Shown here: in pieces, positions 24,961 to 36,770 of the stretch
Position numbering within the stretch: the first letter of the stretch is position 1
How the letters are laid out: each line of letters starts with the position of its first letter
Source: Populus alba
Lineage: Eukaryota > Streptophyta > Magnoliopsida > Malpighiales > Salicaceae
DNA: 64,000 bases
Reading direction: 5' to 3'
Assembly (NCBI RefSeq): GCF_005239225.2
Contig: NC_133302.1
Location: 14,417,991-14,481,990, forward strand
The notes under the pieces: model-generated
Seen by the model: the letters and a program-made list of their open reading frames with translations, nothing else
Database searches by the model: none
What the model was told of the DNA's origin: nothing
Made by a program: the position numbers and the translations under genes

Positions 24961-27900
24961 ATCGTAATGACTAGGGATATTATGTTTTAAAGTATGAGTT
25001 ACGAGAAATTAAAAAGAATTGGAGATCATGGATGATGTAGAGTACAAGTTCGAGTACAAAAATGGATTGAATGAATCCAAAAAAAAGGTTGATTTAAGTA
25101 TTAATTAAATGTATGGATGAAATTAATAAATCTAGAATTGTGACGAACGAGTTTAGTGAATGAACAAGGATAAATAAATCCATAAAGTTGATTTAAGTAT
25201 CAAGATGAATGTATGGATGAAGTTAAGGAATCCAAAAAAAAAAAAAATTGATGAATTCAATCATATGATTGAGGTCCAATATGAAGTTTGTATAATAAGG
25301 TGGATAGTTGATACTAGTTATTCTTGAGTGTAAAACATGATCATTGAAAGAAATAAATAAATATGATCATTTTTAAATAATAAATCATGATCATTGAAGC
25401 GGATCCATGGCATAAAAATTTGTAATAATGGAAGGTGGAAAAGAAAATTGTGCATGCATTAAAAAAGATGGATGATATTGATTGGTGACTACGGTGTATT
25501 AATAGATATTAGTATGGTAAAGAGATGAATGTGATATTACATGTTTTGAATAGTGAGATAAGGGTCACGGACATATAGTTATAATTGTAAATTGAAGGAA
25601 TTTTGGTTGATACATTTAACAATAAAACTCATGTGATGTGATAAAATTTTAAAGGCCCTACAAAAGGATAATGTGATGGAAAAGATGAAGACATAGAAGG
25701 GGTATCATTTATGTGAAAAGAAAAAAGATGTATCTTTGGATAAAAAGGAAGGAATTCGTTTGTAAATATTGTAATGTAAAAATACCCTAAAAAAAAAATC
25801 ACCAGTAATGGGTTGCCCTTTAATTTGTTAAAGATATTATAGTGATAAATATGTATATGCAAAAACTAATACCAATATGTGTTATAAAAACTGAGAAAAT
25901 AGCTATTGAAAATTAATGAATATTGACATGTTTAATGTATATGTTATCTCTTGTGGATTTTTACAAGTATAGTTTAATTAACACCTCGTACACGATGCTC
26001 AACTTTATTCAGTTTATTTAGTTTGTAATAGATAGGTTTTTATATAAGTTTAGTGATGATTTAATATACATCTAAAAAATTCTTTTTAAGTGATGTTTTT
26101 CTTTTCCTTACAAACTTATAATGAAAATGATTTTTTTTAGTTGTCTTGGTACTATAAATTTTGTATAGAAAGGATAGTTCTCATAATCCATCTGTTTACT
26201 CCCATTTTTTTAAAAAAAAATAAAAATTTCTACAAAATATCTTTTAGATGCAATCAATCACTTTATGGCTAGTTCATAATTGTTTCCACAATTATTTATT
26301 TTTATTTTGTATGAAAAGTTAAGATAAAAAAAAAACCATAAAATATGAAAAAACATTAGGAGGTGAAATGATGAGCAAGAGAAAAAGAGACTGTAATGAT
26401 GAAGAAACAAATAATATAATAGAATATTATAAAATGAAGAAAAAAATTAATAAATAGAGATTATTTTCTATAAAGTAGAGATTTAAATAAAACTAGAAAT
26501 ATTGTAGGAAGAGATATTGCATAGTCAACAAAAGGAAAATTTTAAGTAATATATGACCACAAAGTTTCCTAATTAGAGATTTCCAGGAAGGAAAGATTAT
26601 GAAATCTTTCAATTTTTCAAGCTTTATTTTTTCTAGTTTTAATAGGAAACCAACGTTATAAATTAAAGCTTGATGAAAAGAAACAAACAAAAATATCCTA
26701 TATATATAAAAAAAAGGACTAATAAAAACTTGTTTTACAAAAAGAAATTACTCCCACGTAAAAAATAAAAGTTGAAAGAAGAAAAAAAAAATATTTCATC
26801 TCTCTGCTAAAATTTTATACTTTTCCCTCAGCCACCACATTCAATTCACCTCTAATCAATTTAACCTATCCATTTTCCTTCATATCCACCATCAATTTGA
26901 CAAATATCACCACTGTCCAATCTAAAATCATTGTTTAAAATAGTACATACAACTTTATTTCCTTGCAATTTTACCTTTTCAAATTATATTAGCATGATTT
27001 TATGTGTTAAAATCTTTTTTTCATTTGGGAGCATAAAACTTCATTTTGGTCCGTAAAGTTTCATCTTATATGTTATTTAGTCCTTATTATTTTAGCATTT
27101 TATGTTTCAACCATAAAATTCTTATTTCCCATACTTTAGTACTTGGGTGTTGAGAGTAGAGGGAAGTCCGTCAAAAAAAAATTGAGGAGAGAGAAAGTCA
27201 CATAATCTAATCACTAAAAAAGGTTAATTTTAGTTGCAATATATTTTTATTTATGAGAGAAATTCAATAAAGGTGATGTTTTTTTTAACCATGATGAAAA
27301 ACATGGATTGGAGTTCATAATTTTTTTATTTTTTTAATCTTTATTTTTTAGAGTGATTAGAGGGTAATATGAGATTGGAAATGAATTTATTAAAGTTTGT
27401 ATTGTGTTTTTTAGACCTGTAAAAACAAGTTAAAATTTGAATTTTTAGAGCTCAAAAACTTAAACCCTTAATTTTAAAGTCATCAAAGATGATTGAAAAA
27501 TTATCTGATGCATGATGAACTGTATGCGTTATCTAACATGCTCAAACCTTTTCATTCTTGGCTAGGCAAGCATCCTTGCCTTTGTAGGCCTAACCCACAC
27601 TTTTTATTTTACTTTTCATTAATTTTTTTTTCCTCTTATTTTTTAAAATTATTTAATTTAACTATTTTTAAATTGTAATTAATCTTTATAATTATTTTTT
27701 AATTTTATAATGTTTCAATAAGATTATTGTAATTTATATTTAAATATGTTTCCTCTTATATTTTATGTAGATAAGTTATATTTGCATTATGTATTTGTAA
27801 AAGAAAAACTATATGTTAATCGCAAGTAGAATTAACCTCCAAAATAAAATAAATAAAAACGTGTAAAAGAAGTAAATTATTTACAATGTGCATTTATCAT

Positions 27901-28999
27901 TTATTTTTCCTAGGAAGGTTAACTTTTCACTTTAGTAGACACTGATTATATATAATCAGTGTTGTTTGCTAAGAAAGGTCGAGTTCAAGGCTTCAAGCTA
28001 TGCTTCATAAGGCATCACTGTGAATAGCTCGATTGATAAATTGACTCAGACTCGGATCAAAATAACTGCCAATGAATTTGGTTCAAGCTGTGTCCTCATC
28101 ATCCAAAACGACATCATTTTCAAATGGAATATGTATTATGTAAAATATAAAAAGAGCCCTTCATCTTACATTAATATCTCGACCCTACAGCTTGCAGGTA
28201 GTTTTAGAGTGAAGAAGACAAAGGAAAGAGGAATTAAACAATAAACATTTCGAGTAAATATTATTTTTTTCTTTTTTATTGATAGTTAGAGATACTATTA
28301 TAACAAAGCAAAACAAGTAATATCGAGATCAGGTTATCATGTCATTCCGGATTTTTTCAACGCCAGATTTCAATAATGATGTTCCGGATTTATTTCTAAT
28401 TTTATTATCTAAAAAAGTAAAGCGACATAAAAAATTTAAAAATTAACCAAAAAGATTAAAATATTAATATTATCATATTCATATGATAAAATTGACTTAT
28501 TGAATGAGTAAATTTCATCAAAAAACAAACTTTTTTTATGGATTAAATTGAAAAACTATGGGAGGATGAATAAATCAAGTTTGATGGCAAGAATAAGCTT
28601 CATGAAAACATCAATCTATTTAAATATATATAGTTAATAACTCCCCCTACATACACCACACCATACAGAAAATATTTGATTTAAATTAAAAACTTATTTT
28701 TTTATTTTTTTTTATTTTTTTTGAATTACCTTTAAGTTAAAACCCCATTTAAATAAATCTAGTTTTGACCGCATGCCATGGATAACTTCGATATATTACC
28801 ATTATCTTAGCTGTAGCAAAACAGACTGATAGGATTTAAATGAAACTCAGAAACAAGGGATTCAGAAAGCATTCTCATCCGTCAAAACTTTGACAACCTA
28901 AAAATAATTCACAAGTCTTAACAGTAAATACCGAAACAAATTCATCTAGTTCAAACAGCTTGGAGCAGAATAGCCAGTAGAAGAGTTTGATTTGATTCT
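24961..28999. other. Long AT-rich intergenic region
   Basis: No gene, LTR pair or RNA gene could be supported. Short low-complexity frames near 25629-25862, 26493-26690 and 28020-28244 show no recognisable domain. The right end contains the 3' flank of the ribosomal protein gene. Confidence 0.5.
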
Positions 29000-30520
29000 C
29001 TAGGCACGAGCAGGAGCTGCACCAGCAGGACGAGGTGCTTGCCCGGGTTGACCAGGCTGCCCTGGCTTTGGCATGTCATCCTGAGATATGAAACACAAAA
29101 AAAAAGTTCATAACCTGTTATGGGGTATATAAGAATGGCGGTTGCAATAACTTTTAAAAATGTTTTAAGCTTGTAAATTCATCAAAATATTATTTTTCTA
29201 AAATTTATTTTTGACGCAAGACTATCGGAAATCATAAAAAATATTATTTTTAAGCAATCCCAAACAGGGGCTAAATTAACAACATAATTTGCTCGGTTTG
29301 GCTTACGATCCCAGAAGACCAAGAAGGCAGCCTAAAGAAAGTTGTAAATACAGATACACAAACAGCCACATTCACATGAGAAAAGCTAAAATACTATACA
29401 AAGGAAAATAACATGGAGAAAATGACTTTAATTTCATGACTCAGTTCCCCACATCCACTGCTCACAAATCAATAACTAAAGCCTAGAATCAAGAATACAA
29501 ACTACAATGACCACGCAAAGAACAATCATCTTGTAAATTAAGAATGTTTGCAAATGCATCTAAATGGAATCATCTACACAATGGATATCCAATACTTGGC
29601 AATGCACTATTGTAAATAACAAGCAGAACAATAACATATTGAAAAAGGATCTGTTTGGATTCAGGACGAACAAGATACAGACCTAAATAAGGGATTACAA
29701 CCATTAAAATTATAAGGCACAAAATGATCTACCATCATCAAGTAAACCATCAATTTCTAAACATTTAAAAAAGAAAAAGAAAAGAAAACCAAATCCATAA
29801 AAAAAACAAATTAAATATGCATTTGTAACAGCATTGCAAATTAATGATGACAATGATAATTAATTAAGCAAAGAGATAAGAAAAAAGTACCCTGCGTCTA
29901 ATGAAGCGCTGTGGGGGCTCCCTGTTCCTGCGCTCAGAGCGAGAGCGAACCCTCACAACACGGGAGTGAATAGCACAAGAGACACAGTACTGCATCTTGA
30001 CGTACAGTTTGGGCAAGACATACCCTAATACCACAACAAAGAAAAAATGAAGTCCATGACCAAATCGAGCATCATAAACATGATTAAAAACTAGTTTAGC
30101 TAGTGATTTACCATCATAAACACAAGACTCTTGAACATCCCTGACAGCAGCTTGCTCCACTATGTTCCTCACGAGAAACCTCTTAATTGCCTTGTCCTTT
30201 TATTTATTTATTATTCATTAAAATCCAAAATAAACAGACAAATCAATCAGGGTCTTTCTGAAAATAACGATTCACAGAGCGAATAGACAAGACGAGATAG
30301 AAATTTCGTGATGTACCTTTGGGCAGCATTTGCCGCAGTTGGAGCATCGGATGAACTTGGTGTGTCCACGGCCGTGCTTGTTGCGGCCTCCATTCCTTCG
30401 CTTGAACGTCTGCACCAATTCAAAAAATAAAAAATAAACAGATCGTTAGAGCAACAAAGAGGAAAGAGCTTGTTTGTTGCTGTAGGTGGCGGTGGAAATG
30501 AGATCCGTCGAACTCACCAT
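29000..30520 (-). CDS. RPS26: 40S ribosomal protein S26 (eS26)
   Basis: Component of the small ribosomal subunit near the mRNA exit channel in the cytosol. Exons (- strand): 30520-30518 (only the ATG), 30409-30317, 30196-30112, 30024-29891, 29080-29000. They give 131 aa, the usual length. The N-terminus is basic ([19 protein letters not shown]). The zinc-binding cysteines are C23, C26, C74 and C77 (CSNC and CVSC). The signature around [16 protein letters not shown] is intact, and the tail is the Pro/Gly/Ala-rich plant type ([12 protein letters not shown]). The first intron directly after the start codon is common in plant ribosomal protein genes. Intron 3 (30025-30111) is 87 nt, a multiple of three, with no stop in frame. 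Confidence 0.97.
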
Positions 30521-30589
30521 GGTTGCTGGCGGTTGTTAGCGAAGAAGGCAGCTTAGGGATTTAGAGAGCTGGCTCTTCAGCACGGCTGC

Positions 30590-30698
30590 TAGGGTTTTTT
30601 TGTTGACAGGAGATGATGCTAGTTGCAAAGGGGGCCTTTTATAGGTGTGAATGGTTATACCCTCGCTATGCACTGGCCGGGCCGGTCTTAATGTGGGC
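30590..30698 (-). promoter_or_regulatory. RPS26 promoter: telo-box, TATA box and site II element
   Basis: Read on the minus strand there is TGGGCC on the plus face at 30693-30698 (site II-like, TGGGCY), TATAAAAG at 30643-30636 and a telo-box AAACCCTA at 30597-30590 in the leader. A telo-box combined with site II is the known signature of plant ribosomal protein promoters. The ATG lies about 115 bases past the TATA box. Confidence 0.65.
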
Positions 30699-30843
30699 CT
30701 AGAGGCCTTAGATTCTTAGGTAATTTACATGCCCTTCTTTGGACACCCGCCCAATCTCTCTGTCCTCATATTCTGTTTATTTTAGAATGTTTAATAAACC
30801 ATTTATCTATTATTAATCATAAATATCGATTTTAATTCCATTG

Positions 30844-30869
30844 ATATATATATATATATATATATATAT
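30844..30869. repeat. (AT)13 microsatellite
   Basis: Uninterrupted alternating AT, 26 bases. Confidence 0.9.
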
Positions 30870-32012
30870 TATTTTTTTTATTTAAATTATTATTGGTATT
30901 TATTTTTGAATTAAATATTAAAAAAGTATCATATAATTTAATTTTTTATTAGTAAAAGGCTACATTGAATAAAAATAAAAATAAGGATGTAAACGTTATA
31001 TAATTTGTTTTTGTACTATCATATATTTTTTTAAAATAAATAAAGGATCCTATGATAAAAGTTGACTTAGAATCAGAAATCTTTTTTTCTTTTTTCTGAC
31101 CTTGGTGTTAAAAGAAAAAATAAATATATTATGATTTAAACTTTCAATTGATTGGAGTAGAAACAATTAAAAAAAAACATATTGCAAGAAATTCTGATTT
31201 AAAGTTTCATAAAAAAAAAATCTTACTTTCTATCTTCTAAATAATTATTCATTTCTTAAAATTTTATTTTTTATATTTACACATATGGCAAAAAAAAAAA
31301 AACCCAGTTTATATTATTAATCTTTAACATGTGACGCATTAATGCTGGTTAAATTTTAGATGTTTTGCTAGGGCTATGGGTTAGATTAATTTTTTAACAT
31401 AAAAAAAGTATAAGCGATGTCAATGTTTTTTTAATAAACAAGTTCAAAATATGATGCATATGAATGACATTTTTTAAAAATATTGATGCGATGACATATT
31501 ATATGATTTAAAAAATATATTAAAACAATGACATATATAATCGATATGGATTAATCTTTAAAATTTACAACCTGAGTTATCATGAAACCATGATAACTCA
31601 ATATTAAAGGATAAAAATAAAATTAATTAAAAAAAACAAAAAAAAAAAAACCAACTCAAATCAACCCAAACTAACCTCTCAAACAAACAATCTGACTTAT
31701 GAGATTGAGATAACTTCATAAAAAAATTAAAAAAAAATTACGAAGCTTCATTTTCGAAACATTCAACATTTAAGGTAGAAATCAATTAAAAATAAATAAA
31801 ATCATGATATCGGGGTAATTCCACAAAGAGCAAATTAAAAAAAGTTATGAAAATTATCTCCTAAACAACCTTATATTGTAGGCAATCGGTTAATTATACT
31901 TGACATTGACTTTATTCATGTAAATATATTTAATTTATTAATAAAGACTTGTTTATTTTTAATATTAATCAAATATTTTATTGATGAATTTAGAGTAAAG
32001 ATAAAGTCTTTA

Positions 32013-32014
<2 letters not shown>

Positions 32015-32072
<58 letters not shown>
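32015..32072. repeat. (AT)29 microsatellite
   Basis: Uninterrupted alternating AT, 58 bases. Able to form cruciform or hairpin structures and likely length-variable between individuals. Confidence 0.92.
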
Positions 32073-32076
<4 letters not shown>

Positions 32077-34164
32077 TAATGAGAATTATGAAGTTGTTAT
32101 AATTATAAAATCATTATTGCATCAAATCATTGTTTTAAAATGTTCCTGATCAATGCTCTATTAAGATTGGATATTAATTAGAGTTGTTGAGACCAATACA
32201 TATTATGTTCTTTTTTTATATATAAAAAAATAAAACAGTTGTTTTTATAAACTAAGATACGAGTGATGCTTAAAATTAATATATAGGTGTTTGTCAAAAA
32301 ACATGTACACTAAATTGACTCGTATGAGAATTCTATATAAAAAAATTACTTGTGTCTATGAAAAGGCTTACGCGATAGTTGTTTAAATGATTCTTAAACT
32401 TGGGATCGCTAAGTTATCTTCTATAAGACTATTATGTTTTTATTCTACTACACATTGTCCTAATCAATGGTAATAAATGAGCAGATATTGAGTATAACAT
32501 AAACTATATGAAGGTATTTAAATAATCAAGAGAGGATTAGTTACCCTAGATGAATTAGAAAAATATTTCATATGTTCTCAAATAGTATAGATTGTAAATC
32601 CTTGTGTAAGGTTGAATGAGATTTGAAAAGAATTTCAAATATTATTCAAATAATCAATGACTATGGTGTTGAGAATAAACATGATTTAACATAGTAAACA
32701 CACTTCATATTATAATGTCTAAATCAAGACATTGTTGATAAAAAAATAATAATTATACCGAGAAATTAGTCACTAAAATGTTAAGTCAAATCAGTACTTA
32801 TGTGGCTTTTCTATTATTTTAGGAATCATGACATGTTGATAGATATTGTATTTTATCTTCAAATATAAATCAATCAATTATTGAATTAATAATAAATTTA
32901 TTTATTTAATTTATCTAATCATATTTTATTTAGGATTGTGGTTTATATTTGAAGCAACTTATTAGAAACTTAATGGGTTACACATATAAAAATTATTGAT
33001 CAGAAATTAAAATGGAATGATTAATAAAGTGTTACTTAATTTTAAATAAGTTTTAGAAATTGAGTAGTATAATGTAATTTATATAAGGAATTATAAATAT
33101 TCTAAATCTAGAAAAATCAAGTAGGGAATTGATTGAATAAATCTTTAAAATTATCTTGAAATAATATATGTAATGTTATCCAGGGGCAAATTGATATTTG
33201 ATCATTTATATGATTTTCATGTTTTTCTATAAATAAAAAGTCATGTCTTTTTATTTTTTTTATATAATATAGTATAATATATAAATATCTAAAATACAAA
33301 AAAAAAAAAAATAACATTCCAAGTATAACAATTCTTCTATCCTTAAAAGATTTAAAACATTTTTCATTGGAATTGTCTAAATAAACAAAAGAGGTAAGGA
33401 TACAATCACCATAAATCATCAAACAAGGGGTTAATTTATATAGATGATAAATGAAATCAATCCACCAATAGCTTCTTTAACAACACTTGGTAAAACATGC
33501 AATTCTAAGGTGTTTGAAATTGAAGTTATTTAACTTGCTTTCATTAAAAATATTTAAAAAAATTGCTTCTGAATAATTGTTTTATAATTTTTGGATCGTT
33601 TTGATGTGTTGGTAACAAAAATAAATTTTAAAATATAAAAAATATATTATTTTAATATATTTCTAAACAAAAAACTATTTTGAAAAAAAAAAATTATCAT
33701 ACCATTAAACACCCTTTTCATGATGAATTTGGACCCTTCATCTTATTCAACTTATTCATAAACAATCTTACAACCCAATTGAAATAAACATGGATCCCCC
33801 TAAATTTAAAAATGACACCCAGGAAATCTGGAATCAACATCACCATATACATGTAAATTAAAATATATCCTTCTTTCCAAGGTGATGCATGACATTCACT
33901 GTAAAATGCAACTGTAACAGAACCATATATCATGTGCATAATCACATAAATCTAGTGTGAATAAATCCATGAAAACAGTAAACGAGTTAAATCCTTTACT
34001 GATGCATGTTTCGATGAACACTTTATGTTCTTCTAATAAAAATTAAGAAAATAAAATCGTTTTCTCTTGCATTCAACTTGTATAGTTTTTACATAATTTG
34101 ACATGAAAACAAAAGCTGCGAAGTTATGTGAAATACATCAAATTACTACAAGCAGCAACCGAGG

Positions 34165-35244
34165 TCACTCATGGCTCTGGTCTCTAGGATCGAGGGCAGC
34201 TATTTCTTTCATGACTTGAGCTTTGTCTGCCTCGAAACATTCATCCTCTTTATCTGTCTTGAAATCAGCAAGGAAACGAAGAAGCTTGCTCCTGTTTGCC
34301 ACAAGCACGGTGATGACGTCGGAAGACCTATTTTGATTTGCAGCGAAGAGCTTGAAAACACCAAATGCCTTTATCCGGATGCACTTACTTGAATCCCTGA
34401 GGAGATTCATAACAATCCTCAGATTGTTCCTCGAGCTCGCGTATCGTGCCATCACATCTGAATTCGAGTGATCCAGCAGCATGTGTCCCAGCAGCTTGGT
34501 AGCTTGCATTCTTGTGAAATAATCAGAGGATTCCAGCAGCTTCGAATTAAAATCCGCAAAGAACCATTCATAGTTCTTAGAAAGAAATTCAGGAACTAGA
34601 GAATATGTGTGCCTTGTCAATAGTTCCTTGAGAGTTAAGGCGGCATCTGAGGCAATGTCGAAATACCGAAGCTGTATATAATCAAAAAACTTCTTCAGGT
34701 GTGCCGGTGATTCAAGAACATATCTCGCAGCGCTCTGGTGACGCAGACACGCCCTTAGCATTTCACCGTATTGGATAGCCATGTCCATGTTTCCACAACC
34801 TGCAACCAAAAGATCAAGAACATCTGTATTTTTCTCCAGGTATTCTGATGCAATCAACCGGGACTGAACTTTATGCCGTAGTAGATTTGCAACGACTTGA
34901 GTGGCATCTCTCTGGACCTCCGAGGTCATTTTCGGAAGACAGACGATGAGGAGAAGAAGTGTGTTCTCTCTGAAGAACTCCTCTGTCAATTGTGCACAGG
35001 CTCTTGAGACTGCAGAAGACTCATCATTGCCATAAGCAATGGACTTCATAGCCCTGATATTATTAGCCAGCGCCGCCGCCGCCTTCTTTTCTTGTTTTAA
35101 ATCTGCCTCCGTCTTCTTCTTCTCTTCTTGTTTTAAACGATGATCAGAACTAATACACAACAAGAGCCTCTGAGTTTCTCGTACTATTTCGACAGGAGTA
35201 GCCTCCTTAGTTTTGTTCCTGAGAAATATACGAGAAAATCCCAT
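34165..35244 (-). CDS. MO25/CAB39-like scaffold protein, single exon
   Basis: MO25 proteins are armadillo-like helical scaffolds. In animals they hold STRAD and LKB1 or activate GCK-family kinases; plant members are linked to polar growth and cytokinesis through SIK/GCK kinases. The frame encodes 359 aa without introns, ATG at 35244. The body is typical: [95 protein letters not shown]. Wording is closest to the divergent Arabidopsis protein At2g03410 rather than the canonical MO25 pair. Residues 38-57 form a charged Lys/Glu-rich stretch. The lack of introns may be ancestral to this clade or may reflect a retrocopy. No frame damage is seen, and a TATA-like box is near the start codon. Confidence 0.92.
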   Translation of the reverse strand: MGFSRIFLRNKTKEATPVEIVRETQRLLLCISSDHRLKQEEKKKTEADLKQEKKAAAALANNIRAMKSIAYGNDESSAVSRACAQLTEEFFRENTLLLLIVCLPKMTSEVQRDATQVVANLLRHKVQSRLIASEYLEKNTDVLDLLVAGCGNMDMAIQYGEMLRACLRHQSAARYVLESPAHLKKFFDYIQLRYFDIASDAALTLKELLTRHTYSLVPEFLSKNYEWFFADFNSKLLESSDYFTRMQATKLLGHMLLDHSNSDVMARYASSRNNLRIVMNLLRDSSKCIRIKAFGVFKLFAANQNRSSDVITVLVANRSKLLRFLADFKTDKEDECFEADKAQVMKEIAALDPRDQSHE

Positions 35245-35266
35245 TTTGATGTCAAACGGGGTGAGG

Positions 35267-35954
35267 AAAATAAACTCACAATCGAGCCTTTAACAATGAT
35301 GGTCAAGACCGAACTCCATGTGGATTGCTTCACCGATTTTCTTATATCTTGAAAATAAAGACCGAATTGGACACGGATTACTTTTTCTTGAAAACCTATG
35401 TGGAACCTCCCTTAATCAAGATTGAGTTCTTTACATCCATATCCGACCCAAGAACACTAACAAACTAATTTTACAACATATTAATTTTATATATTCTTAA
35501 TTAATCATTATTGCATTCATGATTATAAATTAAAATTTCACTAAGATTGGTTTTTCCAATATAATATTTTAATAACAATTATTATATATGTTAAAAGTTA
35601 AAAATAAAACTCACAATCGAGCCTTTAACAATGGCGGACAAGAGAGACCAAACTCCATGTGGATTGCTTCACCAACTCTCTTATATCTTGGAAATAGAGA
35701 CCGAATTGGACGCGGATTACTTTTTCTTGGGAACCTACGTGGAACCTCCCTTAATCAAGATTGATTTCGTTACATCCACATCCGACCCAAGAACACTGAC
35801 ATACTAATTTTAATAGCATATTAATTTTATATGTTTTTAATTAATCATCATTTCTTATCATGCATTCATGATTATAAATTAAAATTTAATTTCACTAAGA
35901 TTGGTTTTCCCAATATAATATTTTAATAACAATTATTATATATGTTAAAGGTTG
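35267..35954. repeat. Tandem duplication of about 340 bp just upstream of the MO25-like gene
   Basis: Copy 1 is about 35267-35600 and copy 2 about 35601-35954. Both start aaaataaa(a)ctcacaatcgagcc, continue with matching blocks (for example tccatgtggattgcttcacc and ttaatcaagattga), and end attatatatgttaaa(a/g)gtt. They differ by scattered substitutions and small indels. Copy 1 begins 22 bases before the MO25-like start codon, so the duplicated unit includes its leader and core promoter. Confidence 0.85.
35341..35346 (-). promoter_or_regulatory. Candidate TATA box of the MO25-like gene (second copy at 35680-35685)
   Basis: The minus strand reads GATATAAG about 97 bases upstream of the ATG. 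The same motif recurs at 35680-35685 because the region is tandemly duplicated. Confidence 0.4.
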
Positions 35955-36770
35955 AAAATAAAATTTGTGATCTATCTATTAATATAATGAATAATTGCAT
36001 GAACATGGTGTTCGATTCTTGATTTCTTATCAATATATTATATATTCTTTCTAATTTTTTTAAATTATAATAATAATTGTGGTTTAAAATATTTTTAAAA
36101 ACAAATATATTCAAATAATATTTTTTATTTTTTAAAAAAATAAATTTTAACATTAATATATCAAAACAATTTTTAAAATATAAAAAAATTAATTTTAAAC
36201 AAAAATAATTTAAAGAAAAAACACAATTTCAACCAAACACTACGTAACTGAGCAAAGCTTTATCCCCAATAAAACTTATCCATCCCTTTCAGATTGCTCT
36301 TTAACCATTTTCCTCTTAATTTCTGAAACCCTACAGTCAGCCACCAGAAGGTTTCTCAAATAGACAGACCTGGTAAAATCTCCCATTCTCATTGTCATTT
36401 TAGGTTTTATCTCATATCGGCACCTGTAACCCAAAACCTCGGCAAGGGCCATCTGATGATCTGCCATTGCCAGTTTCTCAATATGACTACAGTGTCAGAG
36501 AACAGTGTTGTGTATAAAAACTGTCAACTGCCAACTAAATTTTAAAAAATTTCACAAATAAACTTCAAATGACATAATACTATATGAATGCAGGAGTTTG
36601 GCACAATCATGCAAATTTCAACCGAAACAAAATTTGAACTGCATCATTATACAACACAATAACCATTCATTCGATATTCTAACACCGTTGAGATTAAAGG
36701 AGGAAAGAAAAAGTTTCTCAAAAATCAGAAGAATGCTAAAACATCAACCGAAGCATTAGCTGCAGCGTGT
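35955..36770. other. Intergenic DNA and 3' flank of the histidine gene
   Basis: AT-rich to about 36240, then ordinary sequence that probably includes the 3' UTR of the minus-strand gene ending at 36771. A 63-codon minus frame (36467-36276) is not recognised. Confidence 0.45.

Larger units (their letters stand above)
30699..34164. other. AT-rich intergenic region
   Basis: No gene is recognised. It contains two AT microsatellites (listed separately), many A or T runs, and only low-complexity open frames such as 33422-33117. Confidence 0.55.

Noticed and set aside
29864..30172. Separate 102-codon gene on the minus strand
   Set aside because: It is RPS26 exons 3 and 4 read through the 87-nt intron; the spliced gene explains it fully.
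33117..33422. 101-codon minus-strand frame
   Set aside because: Translation of simple AT-rich DNA (runs of Phe, Tyr, Ile, Lys), with no homology or gene signals.
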